A stretch of 64,000 nt of DNA. Origin: Mediterraneibacter hominis (lineage in GTDB: Bacteria; Bacillota; Clostridia; Lachnospirales; Lachnospiraceae). Position numbers and translations under genes: made by a program. The notes below the pieces were generated by a model, which saw nothing but the letters and a program-made list of their open reading frames with translations, did no database searches and was not told where the DNA came from. The DNA is taken from contig NZ_JACOPF010000001.1 of the NCBI RefSeq assembly GCF_014287475.1, positions 682,001-746,000 of the forward strand, read 5' to 3'. Positions within the stretch are counted from its first letter, which is position 1. Every line of letters starts with the position of its first letter. Shown here piece after piece: positions 16,923 through 25,276 of the stretch.

Positions 16923-17753
16923 CTATCCTTTCACCGCACCGCTTACCATACCTTCCACGAATCTCTTCTGCATAATTACGAAGAAAATAATAATCGGTGC
17001 AACAATAATTACTGTCGCTGCCATATTTGTACCTTGGTTTGCTGTATTCGTTCCGTTCAGAGACATTAAAGACAACATTGCCGTAAAATTTTCTTCTCCT
17101 GTAAGGAACGTAGATGATACAAGGAATTCATTCCATGAATTTAACCCTGTAATGATTCCTACCGTTACAAGCCCTGGTGACAAAAGCGGCAGAATAATAT
17201 GGCGAATTACCTGTAAAGTTCCTGCTCCGTCGATGCGCGCCGCCTCCTCCAGCTCTTTTGGAATCGCCATAAAGAAGGCCCTTAAAAGTGAAATTGCCAG
17301 AGGAAGTGATGTGGCGGCTAATATGAATGATACGGCCACATGGTTGCCAAGCCACCCCATTTTTGCATATACCCTGTAAAGCGGAACAAGAAACAAATAT
17401 ACCGGCATCGTCATAGTGACTAAAAAATAACCATGTATTACGGAAGTACCGCGTATTTTGCGTCCTCCGATCACATACGCTGCCAGTGATGCGAATAGAA
17501 GTACGACAATCACTGTACATCCGGTATATACAATACTATTTAGAATGCCCCGTCCGAAGTTTCCGTCGTGCCATGCTTTTATGTAGTTTTCAAGACCTGC
17601 TGAAAACTTGACAGACAGTGGATTCATAATAATATCTGTATGCGTTTTAAAGCTATTGAGCAATACCATCAACATAGGCAGCATACAGATCACTGCCAGA
17701 AGTACCAGCACCACTACTGCCCAGACAGAAGTTTTTTTCCTTTTCCTCTTCAT
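16923..17753 (-). CDS. ABC sugar transporter permease, MalG-type
   Basis: About 276 residues with six hydrophobic segments. The EAA loop reads IPKELEEAARIDGAGTLQVI (residues around 180-199), where the permease contacts the ATPase. The C-terminal AVKG ending is typical of the MalG/carbohydrate-uptake-1 group. The ATG at 17753 follows GGAAGGAG by 9 bases; an ATG at 17780 overlaps the upstream permease and is less likely. It forms the membrane channel with the other permease. No ATP-binding subunit is encoded in the operon, so a shared MsmK/UgpC-like ATPase encoded elsewhere is needed, as is common for such systems in Firmicutes. Confidence 0.9.
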   Translation of the reverse strand: MKRKRKKTSVWAVVVLVLLAVICMLPMLMVLLNSFKTHTDIIMNPLSVKFSAGLENYIKAWHDGNFGRGILNSIVYTGCTVIVVLLFASLAAYVIGGRKIRGTSVIHGYFLVTMTMPVYLFLVPLYRVYAKMGWLGNHVAVSFILAATSLPLAISLLRAFFMAIPKELEEAARIDGAGTLQVIRHIILPLLSPGLVTVGIITGLNSWNEFLVSSTFLTGEENFTAMLSLMSLNGTNTANQGTNMAATVIIVAPIIIFFVIMQKRFVEGMVSGAVKG

Positions 17754-17769
17754 TTCTATCTTCTCCTTC

Positions 17770-18648
17770 CTATGATTCATTACGGCTCATTCTCGCGTAT
17801 GCAATAGAAGCAACCAATCCCAGAAGAGACATAATCACGGCAATTGCGGCAGATTTTCCAAACTGGAAAAGACTAAACGCATAATTATAAGTCAAAGTTC
17901 CAAGCATTTCTGTAGAATGTGCAGGACCTCCTGAGGTCAGAAGATATACATAATCAAACTGTAGAAAAGATTGGATTATAATCAGAACCAGCATCATTTT
18001 AAAAGTCGGAAGCATACTCGGAAAATAAATATATCTGAATAATTGCCGTCCGTTACATCCATCCATTGTTGCCGCCTCCACATAATCTGAAGGAGTCTGA
18101 CGAAGCGCAGAGAAAAATACAACTGCAAGATATCCCCAGTAATGCCAGATGTCCGCTGCCGCCACTCCAAACAGTGCAGTATTCGGCTGAGTCAGCGGAG
18201 ATGCCATCCAGTCAAGACCAAATATATTTTTCATAAATCCAACCAGACCGGTAAGCGGACTATAGATCATATTTAGCCAGATAAGGGCATTTGCAATAGG
18301 AGCAACAACATAAGGGAACAAAAACATCACTTGAAAAAGTGCACTTTTCTTCTTCTGCTTTAACAGCCCGACAGCTGCAATCAGCGCAATCGAAACTGGA
18401 ATAATCAAATAAATAAACATCCACTTACAGTTATTCCCCAATGCAGTGACAAAGACTTCGTCACTAAACAGCTCTTTATAGTTTTGAAGACCGATAAATG
18501 TCATGTCCTCTGATATACCGTTCCAATCCGTAAAGGAAGAAATAATTGTGGTAACAGATGGGATCAGAATCACACAGGTACTTAAAATAACTGCCGGCGC
18601 TATCAACAGATAATATGGTATTTTTTGTTTTATCCAATTGAATGACAT
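17770..18648 (-). CDS. ABC sugar transporter permease, MalF/UgpA-type
   Basis: This 292-residue protein has six predicted transmembrane segments, the first near residues 12-35. The EAA-type loop contains DYVEAATMDGCNGRQLF (about 193-209). AGAGGTGG lies 7 bases before the ATG. It is separated from the binding-protein gene by a hairpin terminator at 18691-18725, which would make it less expressed than the binding protein. It pairs with the downstream MalG-type permease to form the importer. Confidence 0.9.
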   Translation of the reverse strand: MSFNWIKQKIPYYLLIAPAVILSTCVILIPSVTTIISSFTDWNGISEDMTFIGLQNYKELFSDEVFVTALGNNCKWMFIYLIIPVSIALIAAVGLLKQKKKSALFQVMFLFPYVVAPIANALIWLNMIYSPLTGLVGFMKNIFGLDWMASPLTQPNTALFGVAAADIWHYWGYLAVVFFSALRQTPSDYVEAATMDGCNGRQLFRYIYFPSMLPTFKMMLVLIIIQSFLQFDYVYLLTSGGPAHSTEMLGTLTYNYAFSLFQFGKSAAIAVIMSLLGLVASIAYARMSRNES

Positions 18649-18690
18649 GAAACGCCACCTCTTTCTCTTTTCATATATGACCAGCCAGAT

Positions 18691-18725
18691 ATAAAAACAG
18701 CGGTACTCTTTTGTACGAGTACCGC
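18691..18725 (-). terminator. Leaky terminator between binding protein and permease genes
   Basis: The arms GCGGTACTC and GAGTACCGC (18700-18708 and 18717-18725) with an 8-base loop are followed on the minus strand by TGTTTTTATA. Its place inside an operon points to partial termination that favours binding-protein production. Confidence 0.8.
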
Positions 18726-18745
18726 CGCAAAAATTTCATATCGCC

Positions 18746-20095
18746 TTACTCGCCTGACGGTGCCGGGCATATCGGGCAGGAGCCCGCGTCAAAATCTTTC
18801 TGGAACGCGTCATCAATCTCCTGCATAAACGTATCAGCATCCTTTTCTCCCAGCCACACAGAATCCACTTTATACATCAGATCAAATGCTTCTGCCGGCA
18901 TATAAGAGGAATTGTAGTATCCAAAATTGCCTTGGTCGATCGCAGTACATGCTTCAGAGATTCCCTGCATAAACATCAATGGAAGACCGGTGAACTGGTT
19001 CATATCGATCTCGCTTAATGTTGTCAGAGGCACTGCCCAATAACCAGGCCAGTCATTCGCCATACTTGCGACAAATTCATTGGTCATCATCATGTCTAAG
19101 AACTCTGCACATTCATCTTTGTATTCTGTCTTTTCATTAATTGCCAGCAGACCCGTAGCTCCTACTGTATAAACAGCCGGCGTATCTGCATCCGCTGCAG
19201 GAAATGCAGTAAATCCAAATAAGTCTTCATCGGCATAATCCATTAAGTTCTGGATAAACTTCATAGGACCGAAGAAGAACGGCGATCTTCCTTCCGCGAG
19301 CAGCGCGGCAGAATCCGCCCAATCCAAAGACAGGTAGTCCGTACCTAAGTATCCTTTCTGGTACCAGTCTGCAGATGTCTGTATCGCGCCAGTTAAAGCT
19401 TCATCTGTCCACGGTGTCGCATCTGTCAATGCCTCATAGACCTTATCCGTTCCGCCGAATGAATTCAGGAAAAGAGAGGTATAGTCTTCATTTGTCTGCT
19501 GCCAGCCTTTGCTTCCTGTCACAGATGCATACATACCTTTTTCCATTGCTTCATCCATGATCTTTGTAAGCTCATCCACGGTGGTCGGTACTTCCCAGTT
19601 ATTTTCCTCCAAAACCTCTTTGTTGTATACCATCCCGATGACATTCATCCCCATAGGGAGGGAATATAAGGAACCATCATATAATCCAGAATCATACATG
19701 CATCCTAAAATCTTGTCTTCCCATCCATATTTTTCTGCATATTCATCCAGATTAGCATATTTGCCGGCCTGAATATAGGTTAATGCAAGAGATGGTGAAG
19801 ATTCATAGATAATGTCCGGCCCTTCATCGGCAGATAGCGCAACCGCCATATCTTTATTGACAGAAGACCGGTACTCAACCGTCAGGTTAAATCCTGGATG
19901 TTCCTCATTAAATTTGTCTACCAGATTTTTTGACATAGCTTCCTGCTGCTCCGAAGTAGCTCCCCAGAACCACATGGATAATTCCACTACATCACTATCC
20001 TTTTTTCCTTCCTCGCTCCCCTTGCTTCCACAGGCCGTAAGCAATCCCGTACACATAGCCAGAGCCAGCATCACACTTAAAATTCGCTTTTTCAT
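18746..20095 (-). CDS. Extracellular solute-binding lipoprotein (sugar-type, family 1)
   Basis: About 449 residues. The N-terminus MKKRILSVMLALAMCTGLLTACGS is a lipoprotein signal (lipobox LTAC with the cysteine near residue 22; first residues MKKRILSVMLALAMC). The mature part fits the family 1 solute-binding fold (VELSMWFWGATSEQQEAMSK near the front, EGPDIIYESSP, GMVYNKEVLEEN). It captures the substrate outside the membrane and delivers it to the two permeases. The start at 20095 is set by AAAGGAGG and the signal peptide; a longer reading from 20185 would begin at the edge of the poly-C run and put 30 residues before the signal, so it is rejected. It is the first gene of the 13-kb operon. 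Confidence 0.92.
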   Translation of the reverse strand: MKKRILSVMLALAMCTGLLTACGSKGSEEGKKDSDVVELSMWFWGATSEQQEAMSKNLVDKFNEEHPGFNLTVEYRSSVNKDMAVALSADEGPDIIYESSPSLALTYIQAGKYANLDEYAEKYGWEDKILGCMYDSGLYDGSLYSLPMGMNVIGMVYNKEVLEENNWEVPTTVDELTKIMDEAMEKGMYASVTGSKGWQQTNEDYTSLFLNSFGGTDKVYEALTDATPWTDEALTGAIQTSADWYQKGYLGTDYLSLDWADSAALLAEGRSPFFFGPMKFIQNLMDYADEDLFGFTAFPAADADTPAVYTVGATGLLAINEKTEYKDECAEFLDMMMTNEFVASMANDWPGYWAVPLTTLSEIDMNQFTGLPLMFMQGISEACTAIDQGNFGYYNSSYMPAEAFDLMYKVDSVWLGEKDADTFMQEIDDAFQKDFDAGSCPICPAPSGE

Positions 20096-20120
20096 AGCAT
20101 CACATCCTCCTTTTCTTTTA

Positions 20121-20134
20121 ATAAAACGTTTTAT
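20121..20134 (-). promoter_or_regulatory. LacI-family operator in the leader of the binding-protein gene
   Basis: ATAAAACGTTTTAT is a perfect 14-base palindrome with a central CG, the general form of LacI-family operators. It lies downstream of the promoter and 26 bases before the start codon, so a bound repressor would block transcription. A near-identical site lies at 20295-20310. Confidence 0.75.
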
Positions 20135-20170
20135 CACGCTCTTTTCACCCTTTTTATCCGGGTTTTTATA

Positions 20171-20207
20171 GTAAAATACTATCACCCCCCCCCCCCCGAT
20201 TTGTCAA
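20171..20207 (-). promoter_or_regulatory. Operon promoter with a 13-G tract in its spacer
   Basis: A consensus TTGACA (20207-20202) is followed on the minus strand by AATC, thirteen G bases (plus-strand C13 at 20185-20197) and then TGATAGTATTTTACTATAAA. Candidate -10 hexamers are GATAGT at an 18-base spacing or TAGTAT, preceded by an extended-10 TG, at 20. The tract length sets the spacing, so slippage would tune promoter strength. Confidence 0.65.
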
Positions 20208-20294
20208 TAAAATTAAATATTTTTAACACTTTTGCACATATTTTTTCTATTTTTTTGTATATAATACCGAATCATAATTACAATTTCAATATAT

Positions 20295-20310
20295 GATAAA
20301 TCGTTTTATC
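20295..20310 (+). promoter_or_regulatory. Second LacI-family operator, upstream of the regulator gene
   Basis: GATAAATCGTTTTATC is a 16-base dyad with one mismatched pair and a central CG, matching the operator at 20121-20134. The centres are 175 bases apart, which would allow looping or joint control of both promoters. Confidence 0.65.
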
Positions 20311-20340
20311 TATAAATTATTGAAATATCTGGTCAATCTA

Positions 20341-20369
20341 TTGCACCTCTCACCATTTCTTGTTATAAT
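20341..20369 (+). promoter_or_regulatory. Promoter of the lacI-type gene
   Basis: TTGCAC (20341-20346), a 17-base spacer and TATAAT (20364-20369) on the plus strand lie 31 bases before the TTG start. This fixes the transcript start after 20293, so the longer reading from 20293 cannot be translated from it. Confidence 0.8.
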
Positions 20370-20400
20370 GTCAAAAAATGTGTCTAAAGGAGGCTTTGTT

Positions 20401-21444
20401 TTGGCTTGTACTATTCGCGACATCGCTCTGGCAGCCGACGTCTCCGTTTCTACTGTTTCATTGGTACTTCGCGGAAAGGAATGCCGCATATCAGAAGAGA
20501 CAAAATCGCGGGTTCGACAGATTGCCGAGCAGATGCATTATGTTCCCAATCAGGTAGCTGTTTCACTGGTTACCAAAAAAACACATACAATCGGATTGAT
20601 TTATGCCGACATGCTCAATCCATTTTATTCTGAACTGGCCGTAGGAGTGGAACGAAACGCACGTTCCCACGATTACAGCGTTCTAATCTGTAATTGCGAC
20701 GAGCAGGTACAGCGCTGTGTCAGCAATATTGATCTGCTGGAAAGCCGTTGTATTGATGGTTTTATTTTACAGCCGCCGGAAACAATTAACGCCGTTCCCG
20801 GGCAGCTTCACGCATTGCAGGAAAAATTAAACAGTTGTCGTATTCCGTATATTATTTTGGATCGCGCAATCCACGATATCTTCCATGACTACATTGCCGC
20901 AGACCATCAGTTAGGTGGTTCACTTGCTACGGAACACCTCATACGCCTGGGGCATACACGTATCGGCTGTATTACAGGCTCTCTCTCTGATTACGGTTCT
21001 AAGCGCCGCCTCGCAGGTTATAAAGAGGTTCTCTCTTCTCATGGGATACCTTACAATCCTTCGTTTGTTTACGAAGGTTTATATCTGGTTGAAACCGGTT
21101 ACTACGGAGCTATAGAACTTTTCAAGCAAAATGTTACTGCCATATTTGCATTCAGCGACCAAATTGCGCTAGGTGTACAGCGGGCTGCTTTAGAATACAA
21201 TATTTCTATTCCCGAAGAACTTTCACTTATAGGATACGATGATAGTTCTATCGCTCATTTGTGTGCGGTTCCTCTGACAACAATCCGCCAGCCCATAGAG
21301 CTGTTAGGGCGCCGCGCATGTGAAATTTTGATTGATCGGATTGATACTCCCGATCGTCTCCATCAGGATTATCTTTATCCCCCTGCATTAATTCAACGGA
21401 AAAGCTGTGCATTGCCAAGAAGCGCTGATAAAAAATTACTATAG
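20401..21444 (+). CDS. LacI-family transcriptional regulator of the nucleoside/riboside operon
   Basis: This 347-residue protein begins at TTG 20401, 7 bases after AAAGGAGG. The N-terminal helix-turn-helix and hinge are clear: TIRDIALAADVSVSTVSLVL (residues 3-22), then VRQIAEQMHYVPNQVA. The effector domain is of the periplasmic-binding-protein type (HTIGLIYADMLNPFYSEL, IPYIILDRAI, FAFSDQIALG). It is divergent to the 13-kb operon, and both sides carry matching CG-centred palindromes, so it most likely represses the operon and itself until an inducer, perhaps the imported compound or a breakdown product, binds. The effector is not deducible. Confidence 0.92.
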   Translation: MACTIRDIALAADVSVSTVSLVLRGKECRISEETKSRVRQIAEQMHYVPNQVAVSLVTKKTHTIGLIYADMLNPFYSELAVGVERNARSHDYSVLICNCDEQVQRCVSNIDLLESRCIDGFILQPPETINAVPGQLHALQEKLNSCRIPYIILDRAIHDIFHDYIAADHQLGGSLATEHLIRLGHTRIGCITGSLSDYGSKRRLAGYKEVLSSHGIPYNPSFVYEGLYLVETGYYGAIELFKQNVTAIFAFSDQIALGVQRAALEYNISIPEELSLIGYDDSSIAHLCAVPLTTIRQPIELLGRRACEILIDRIDTPDRLHQDYLYPPALIQRKSCALPRSADKKLL

Positions 21445-21464
21445 CGTCGGTGTACAAGAGGCAA
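21443..21464 (+). repeat. Solo end of the 198-bp inverted-repeat element
   Basis: These 22 bases match the arms of the element at 27504-27701 with one or two differences (core GCGTCGGTGTACAAG). They overlap the lacI stop codon. No second arm is found nearby. Confidence 0.7.
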
Positions 21465-21497
21465 ACTTCTAACTATACACCTGGAGTCAGACTGTCA

Positions 21498-21538
21498 AAG
21501 CCCCCCTATTAAGCATCAGCAAAATAGGGGGGCTTTTT
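21498..21538 (+). terminator. Rho-independent terminator after the lacI-type gene
   Basis: The arms AAAGCCCCCCTATT and AATAGGGGGGCTTT (21498-21511 and 21523-21536) are perfect and are followed by TTCT on the plus strand. It may also slow transcription coming from the DAHP synthase side. Confidence 0.92.
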
Positions 21539-21557
21539 CTGCACTAATTACCTGCCA

Positions 21558-21680
21558 CTATAACCTTTCCATAATCTTCTTAATAATGATTTCGTCCGCT
21601 GGAAGCCACCGGACAGAATCTAGTGTTTCCTTCGTTAACCACTGAGCAGCTTCCGATTCATATTCTTTTAAACTTTCTCC
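21558..21680 (-). pseudogene. 3' remnant of a NUDIX (MutT-like) hydrolase gene
   Basis: Directly after the DAHP synthase stop, in another frame, the minus strand encodes EYESEAAQWLTKETLDSV, then RWLPADEIIIKKIMERL and a stop at 21558. This matches the C-terminal end of MutT/8-oxo-dGTP diphosphatase-like NUDIX proteins (pattern WLtkeeLdsVxWLPAD). The NUDIX box itself is absent, because the DAHP synthase gene occupies the upstream sequence. It is a decayed fragment, not a working gene. Confidence 0.6.
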
Positions 21681-22699
21681 GCAATCATATACAGCATTTT
21701 TTCCGTTTCTTCCCAGCCCAGACAAGGGTCTGTAATGGATTTTCCATATACATGATTTTCTCCAATATCCTGACGGCCTTCTGCCAGATAACTCTCTACC
21801 ATTACACCTTTTACTAATTGTCTTAATTTCTCATTATACTTTCTGCTGTGCAGGACTTCGCTTACAATCCTTGGTTGTTCTTTAAACTGCTTGCCGGAAT
21901 TGGAATGATTTGTATCAATAATCACTGCCGGATTACAAAGCTTTTGCTTTTCATACATTTCCTGAAGGCGCATCAGATCTTCATAGTGGTAATTCGGAAT
22001 ATTCTTTCCATATTTATCCACACCCCCTCTTAAAATCGTATGTGCCAGAGGATTTCCGGAAGTATTTACGTCACAGCCTCTGTAAATAAAACGGTGTGGA
22101 TGCTGTGCGGCAATCACAGAGTTTAACATGACAGATAAATCACCACTCGTAGGATTTTTCATTCCTACAGGAATGTCCATCCCACTTGCGGTCAGACGGT
22201 GCTGCTGGTTTTCTACAGAACGGGCGCCAATCGCCTCATAGGACAGCACGTCGTCCAGATAACTCCTGTTCTCCGGATACAGCATCTCATCTGCCGAAGA
22301 AAGTCCTGTCTCTTTTAACACGCGGATATGGAGCTTTCGGATTGCAATAATACCGGCCAATAAATCCGGCGCCTTGTCCGGATTTGGCTGATGTAACATC
22401 CCCTTATATCCCTCCCCCGTTGTTCTGGGTTTATTCGTATACACCCGCGGTATGATCAGCAGTTTTTCTTCTACCTCGTCTGCTACTTTTTTTAAACGGC
22501 CTGCATATTCGCAGACAGAGTCTGCATTGTCTGCGGAGCAGGGGCCGACAATGACAAGAAACCTCTCCGATCTTCCTGTAAAAATATCCCGTATCTCTCT
22601 GTCTCTTTTTTCTTTCCTCTGTCTGAGCTTTTCCGGCAGCGGATATTCCCTTTTCAGCGTATCTGGCAGCGGCAGCTCATGGTTTTGTATCATAGACAT
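21668..22699 (-). CDS. 3-deoxy-7-phosphoheptulonate (DAHP) synthase, AroG/AroF type
   Basis: This 343-residue class I DAHP synthase performs the first step of the shikimate pathway (phosphoenolpyruvate plus erythrose-4-phosphate). Visible motifs are RFLVIVGPCSADNADSV (substrate loop), IPRVYTNKPRTTGEGYKG, ARSVENQQHR, GMKNPTSGD and VIIDTNHSNSGKQ (metal-binding His). The ATG at 22699 follows GGGGAGG by 7-8 bases and overlaps the stop of the P-type ATPase gene by 10 bases. Longer readings from further upstream lie inside that gene. Which aromatic amino acid inhibits it cannot be read from sequence. A NUDIX remnant follows. Confidence 0.93.
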   Translation of the reverse strand: MSMIQNHELPLPDTLKREYPLPEKLRQRKEKRDREIRDIFTGRSERFLVIVGPCSADNADSVCEYAGRLKKVADEVEEKLLIIPRVYTNKPRTTGEGYKGMLHQPNPDKAPDLLAGIIAIRKLHIRVLKETGLSSADEMLYPENRSYLDDVLSYEAIGARSVENQQHRLTASGMDIPVGMKNPTSGDLSVMLNSVIAAQHPHRFIYRGCDVNTSGNPLAHTILRGGVDKYGKNIPNYHYEDLMRLQEMYEKQKLCNPAVIIDTNHSNSGKQFKEQPRIVSEVLHSRKYNEKLRQLVKGVMVESYLAEGRQDIGENHVYGKSITDPCLGWEETEKMLYMIAEKV

Positions 22700-25125
22700 T
22701 CTTCTTCCTCCCCTTTTCGACGCAATCTTAAATAATAAATCCGCAGTTTTTCTACAAGCCTTGTTAAATAACGCAGCACCGGCTCTGTCGCAATCGCAAA
22801 CACAACGAACAGCATAATGCATTTTGTCGACATTCCCGTAATTGCAAACAAATCGTTCAAATAGAAACTACAGAACAGCAGCCCTGCTATGGAGCCTGCA
22901 AAAATAGCAATCCGCAGCTTATTCATCGGTGCACTGATTGTATACAGAATCATAAACCCGACAATTGCCAGAAGCATCGTTGCTGCGGTAGAAATATCTG
23001 TTGTATTCACCCCGAACGTCTCACCGAATATCACTAACGCGCCTACGGCAATCGCGTCCGTAAGTGCAGCCGGCAATGCCTTTAAAAATACATTGGTCAA
23101 AAATCTTCCCTTTATGATATTTTTGTTTGGCTCCAGCGCCAGGAAAAATGCCGGTATTCCAATCGTAAACATACTGATAAGCGAAACCTGCGACGGCTCC
23201 AGCGGATAGGTAAACATAAATACCACTGACAACAGGCTCAGCAGAAAGGAGAAAATATTTTTTACCAAAAACAGACTGGCAGAACGCTGAATATTGTTTA
23301 CCACCCGTCTTCCTTCTAAAACAACCTGCGGCATACAGGAGAAATCCGATTCCAGCAGAACTAACTGTGATGCCTGCGCAGCCGCCTCGCTCCCCGATGC
23401 CATTGCGATACTGCAATCTGCGTCCTTTAAAGCAAGAACATCATTTACGCCGTCTCCTGTCATGGCAACTGTACGTCCTGCTTCTTTTAGTACCTGTACA
23501 AACTGTCGCTTCTGGTTCGGCGTCACTCTTCCGAACACAGTATTGTTTAAAACCGCTTCTCTTACCTGCTCCGGAGTGTTCAAAGAAGACGCGTCTACAT
23601 ATTGTTCAGCTCCTGCTATACCCGCCTGTTTTGCAACCTCAGAGACAGTCACTGGATTATCTCCGGAAATGACCTTGATTTCTACTCCCTGCTCTGCAAA
23701 ATACCGAAACGTCTCCTGTGCGGCTTCGCGAATTGGATTTGCCAACAGAAGATAAGCAAGGGGCACAATTCCGTGATGCAGAGGTTTTCCGTCAATCTCC
23801 TCATCATAGCTGCCAAATACAAGCACTCTGGCCCCTTTCGAGGCATAGTTTAAAATTTCTGCTTCATATGCAGGATACTTTTCTTTTAATACAAATTCCG
23901 GCGCTCCTAAAACATACGCGCCGTCCGCAAAGGTTACGCTGCTATATTTCGTCGCAGAGGAAAATCCCGTCTTTGCAACCGCCTCTCTTCCGGAGGCGAC
24001 AGAAAAATATGCTTTTACCGCTTCCATTGTAATATTGTCACTGCTCATTGCCGCCGCGAAGTCTCCAATCAGCATGTGCAAGGGCTCTCTTTGCTCTTCC
24101 TCATATTCTCCAGAAGGGATCATCTCCTGCACCTTCATCGTATTTTCTGTAACCGTTCCCGTTTTATCTACACAAAGTACATTTACCCGGGCAAGCGTCT
24201 CTATACACTTCATGTCATGCAGCAGAACTTTCTTCTGCGCAAGACGGATAGAGCTTACCGCAAGCGCCACACTGGCAAGCAGATACAGCCCCTCCGGAAT
24301 CATGCCAATCACAGCAGCGATCATGGAAGTCACACTGGAACGAAAGCCCTCCCCCTGCAGGAGAAATGCCTGTCCAAATAACACCAGACCAATAGGAATG
24401 ATAGCAATTCCTACGCATTTTACCAGTTTATCGAGTGAACGAATCATTTCTGACTGTTCCCCCTCCTGCATTTCTTTCGCCTGTATGGTCAGCTTCGAAA
24501 TATAGGAATCTGCGCCGACTTTATCTAAACGGGCATGACACTGTCCGGAGACAATGAAGCTCCCTGACATCAGCTTGTCCCCTCTGCGCTTTGTAATCTC
24601 ATCCGATTCTCCGGTCAGCAGGGATTCATTGACCTGTACCTCTCCTGCACATATCTCTGCGTCCGCACAAACCTGATTTCCGGCACGAAAAATAACAATG
24701 TCATCGAGCACCAATTCTTCAGCGTCAATCGTCCAGGTTTTTCCATCTCTGACTACAAGTGCATGCGGAGCATTGAGCATCGTCATTTTATCCAATACTC
24801 GCTTCGCCCTGATTTCCTGTACAATCCCAATCAAGGTATTTGCAACAATCACCGGAAGAAATGTCAGATCCCTGAAAGACCCTACAATGCATAAGAGCAC
24901 CGCCAGTATTGTAAAAATCAGGTTAAAATACGTAAATACATTTTCATGTATAATTTCCTTTGTCGTCTTAGAAGGAGGATCTACTGCCCTGTTTGTCCAG
25001 CCATGCAGCCTGTGTTCCTGTACCTGTGCACCGGTAAGTCCTTCTCGGTATTCTGGACAATAGCGGGTTGTAGGAATTCTTCTGTCTGCCTTTTCTTCTG
25101 CTTTTATCTTTTGCTTTCTCGCCAT
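22690..25125 (-). CDS. Cation-transporting P-type ATPase, CtpE-like
   Basis: This 811-residue protein carries the full P-type set: TGES (LLTGESDEI, actuator), CVDKTGTVTEN (phosphorylation site), and TGDGVNDVLALKDAD (hinge). The intramembrane motif reads MIPEGLYLL, a PEGL form typical of the CtpE-like group, which is linked to calcium transport in mycobacteria. About ten membrane segments are predicted. AAGGAAGG lies before the ATG. It shares a promoter region with divergent murT and is translationally linked to the DAHP synthase gene downstream. The ion is inferred only by group similarity. Confidence 0.88.
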   Translation of the reverse strand: MARKQKIKAEEKADRRIPTTRYCPEYREGLTGAQVQEHRLHGWTNRAVDPPSKTTKEIIHENVFTYFNLIFTILAVLLCIVGSFRDLTFLPVIVANTLIGIVQEIRAKRVLDKMTMLNAPHALVVRDGKTWTIDAEELVLDDIVIFRAGNQVCADAEICAGEVQVNESLLTGESDEITKRRGDKLMSGSFIVSGQCHARLDKVGADSYISKLTIQAKEMQEGEQSEMIRSLDKLVKCVGIAIIPIGLVLFGQAFLLQGEGFRSSVTSMIAAVIGMIPEGLYLLASVALAVSSIRLAQKKVLLHDMKCIETLARVNVLCVDKTGTVTENTMKVQEMIPSGEYEEEQREPLHMLIGDFAAAMSSDNITMEAVKAYFSVASGREAVAKTGFSSATKYSSVTFADGAYVLGAPEFVLKEKYPAYEAEILNYASKGARVLVFGSYDEEIDGKPLHHGIVPLAYLLLANPIREAAQETFRYFAEQGVEIKVISGDNPVTVSEVAKQAGIAGAEQYVDASSLNTPEQVREAVLNNTVFGRVTPNQKRQFVQVLKEAGRTVAMTGDGVNDVLALKDADCSIAMASGSEAAAQASQLVLLESDFSCMPQVVLEGRRVVNNIQRSASLFLVKNIFSFLLSLLSVVFMFTYPLEPSQVSLISMFTIGIPAFFLALEPNKNIIKGRFLTNVFLKALPAALTDAIAVGALVIFGETFGVNTTDISTAATMLLAIVGFMILYTISAPMNKLRIAIFAGSIAGLLFCSFYLNDLFAITGMSTKCIMLFVVFAIATEPVLRYLTRLVEKLRIYYLRLRRKGEEEECL

Positions 25126-25169
25126 ATATCAATTACCTTCCTTCTGGAATACTCTTTTCTTCATATTTC

Positions 25170-25186
25170 TATGTTATTCTAACATA
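25170..25186. promoter_or_regulatory. Dyad between the P-type ATPase and murT
   Basis: TATGTTATTCTAACATA has 7-base inverted arms around TTC. It lies in the divergent promoter region, about 45 bases before the ATPase start, and may be a repressor site. Confidence 0.4.
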
Positions 25187-25194
25187 ATAACTCC

Positions 25195-25223
25195 TTGTTT
25201 TCTATGACCTTTTCCCTTATAAT
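25195..25223 (+). promoter_or_regulatory. Promoter of murT-gatD
   Basis: TTGTTT (25195-25200), a 17-base spacer and a consensus TATAAT (25218-25223) on the plus strand lie about 54 bases before the murT start. Confidence 0.75.
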
Positions 25224-25276
25224 AATACAAGTATTTAGGTAAAATACAAGTATAGACAAAAAGTTGGGTTATCATT

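Noticed and set aside
20096..20185. A longer start for the solute-binding protein at 20185
   Set aside because: It would put 30 residues before the lipoprotein signal and begin at the edge of the poly-C run, without a ribosome site. The start at 20095 has AAAGGAGG.
20293..20400. A longer start for the LacI-type regulator at 20293
   Set aside because: A consensus promoter (20341-20369) lies inside this stretch, and TTG 20401 has AAAGGAGG at the right distance directly before the HTH.
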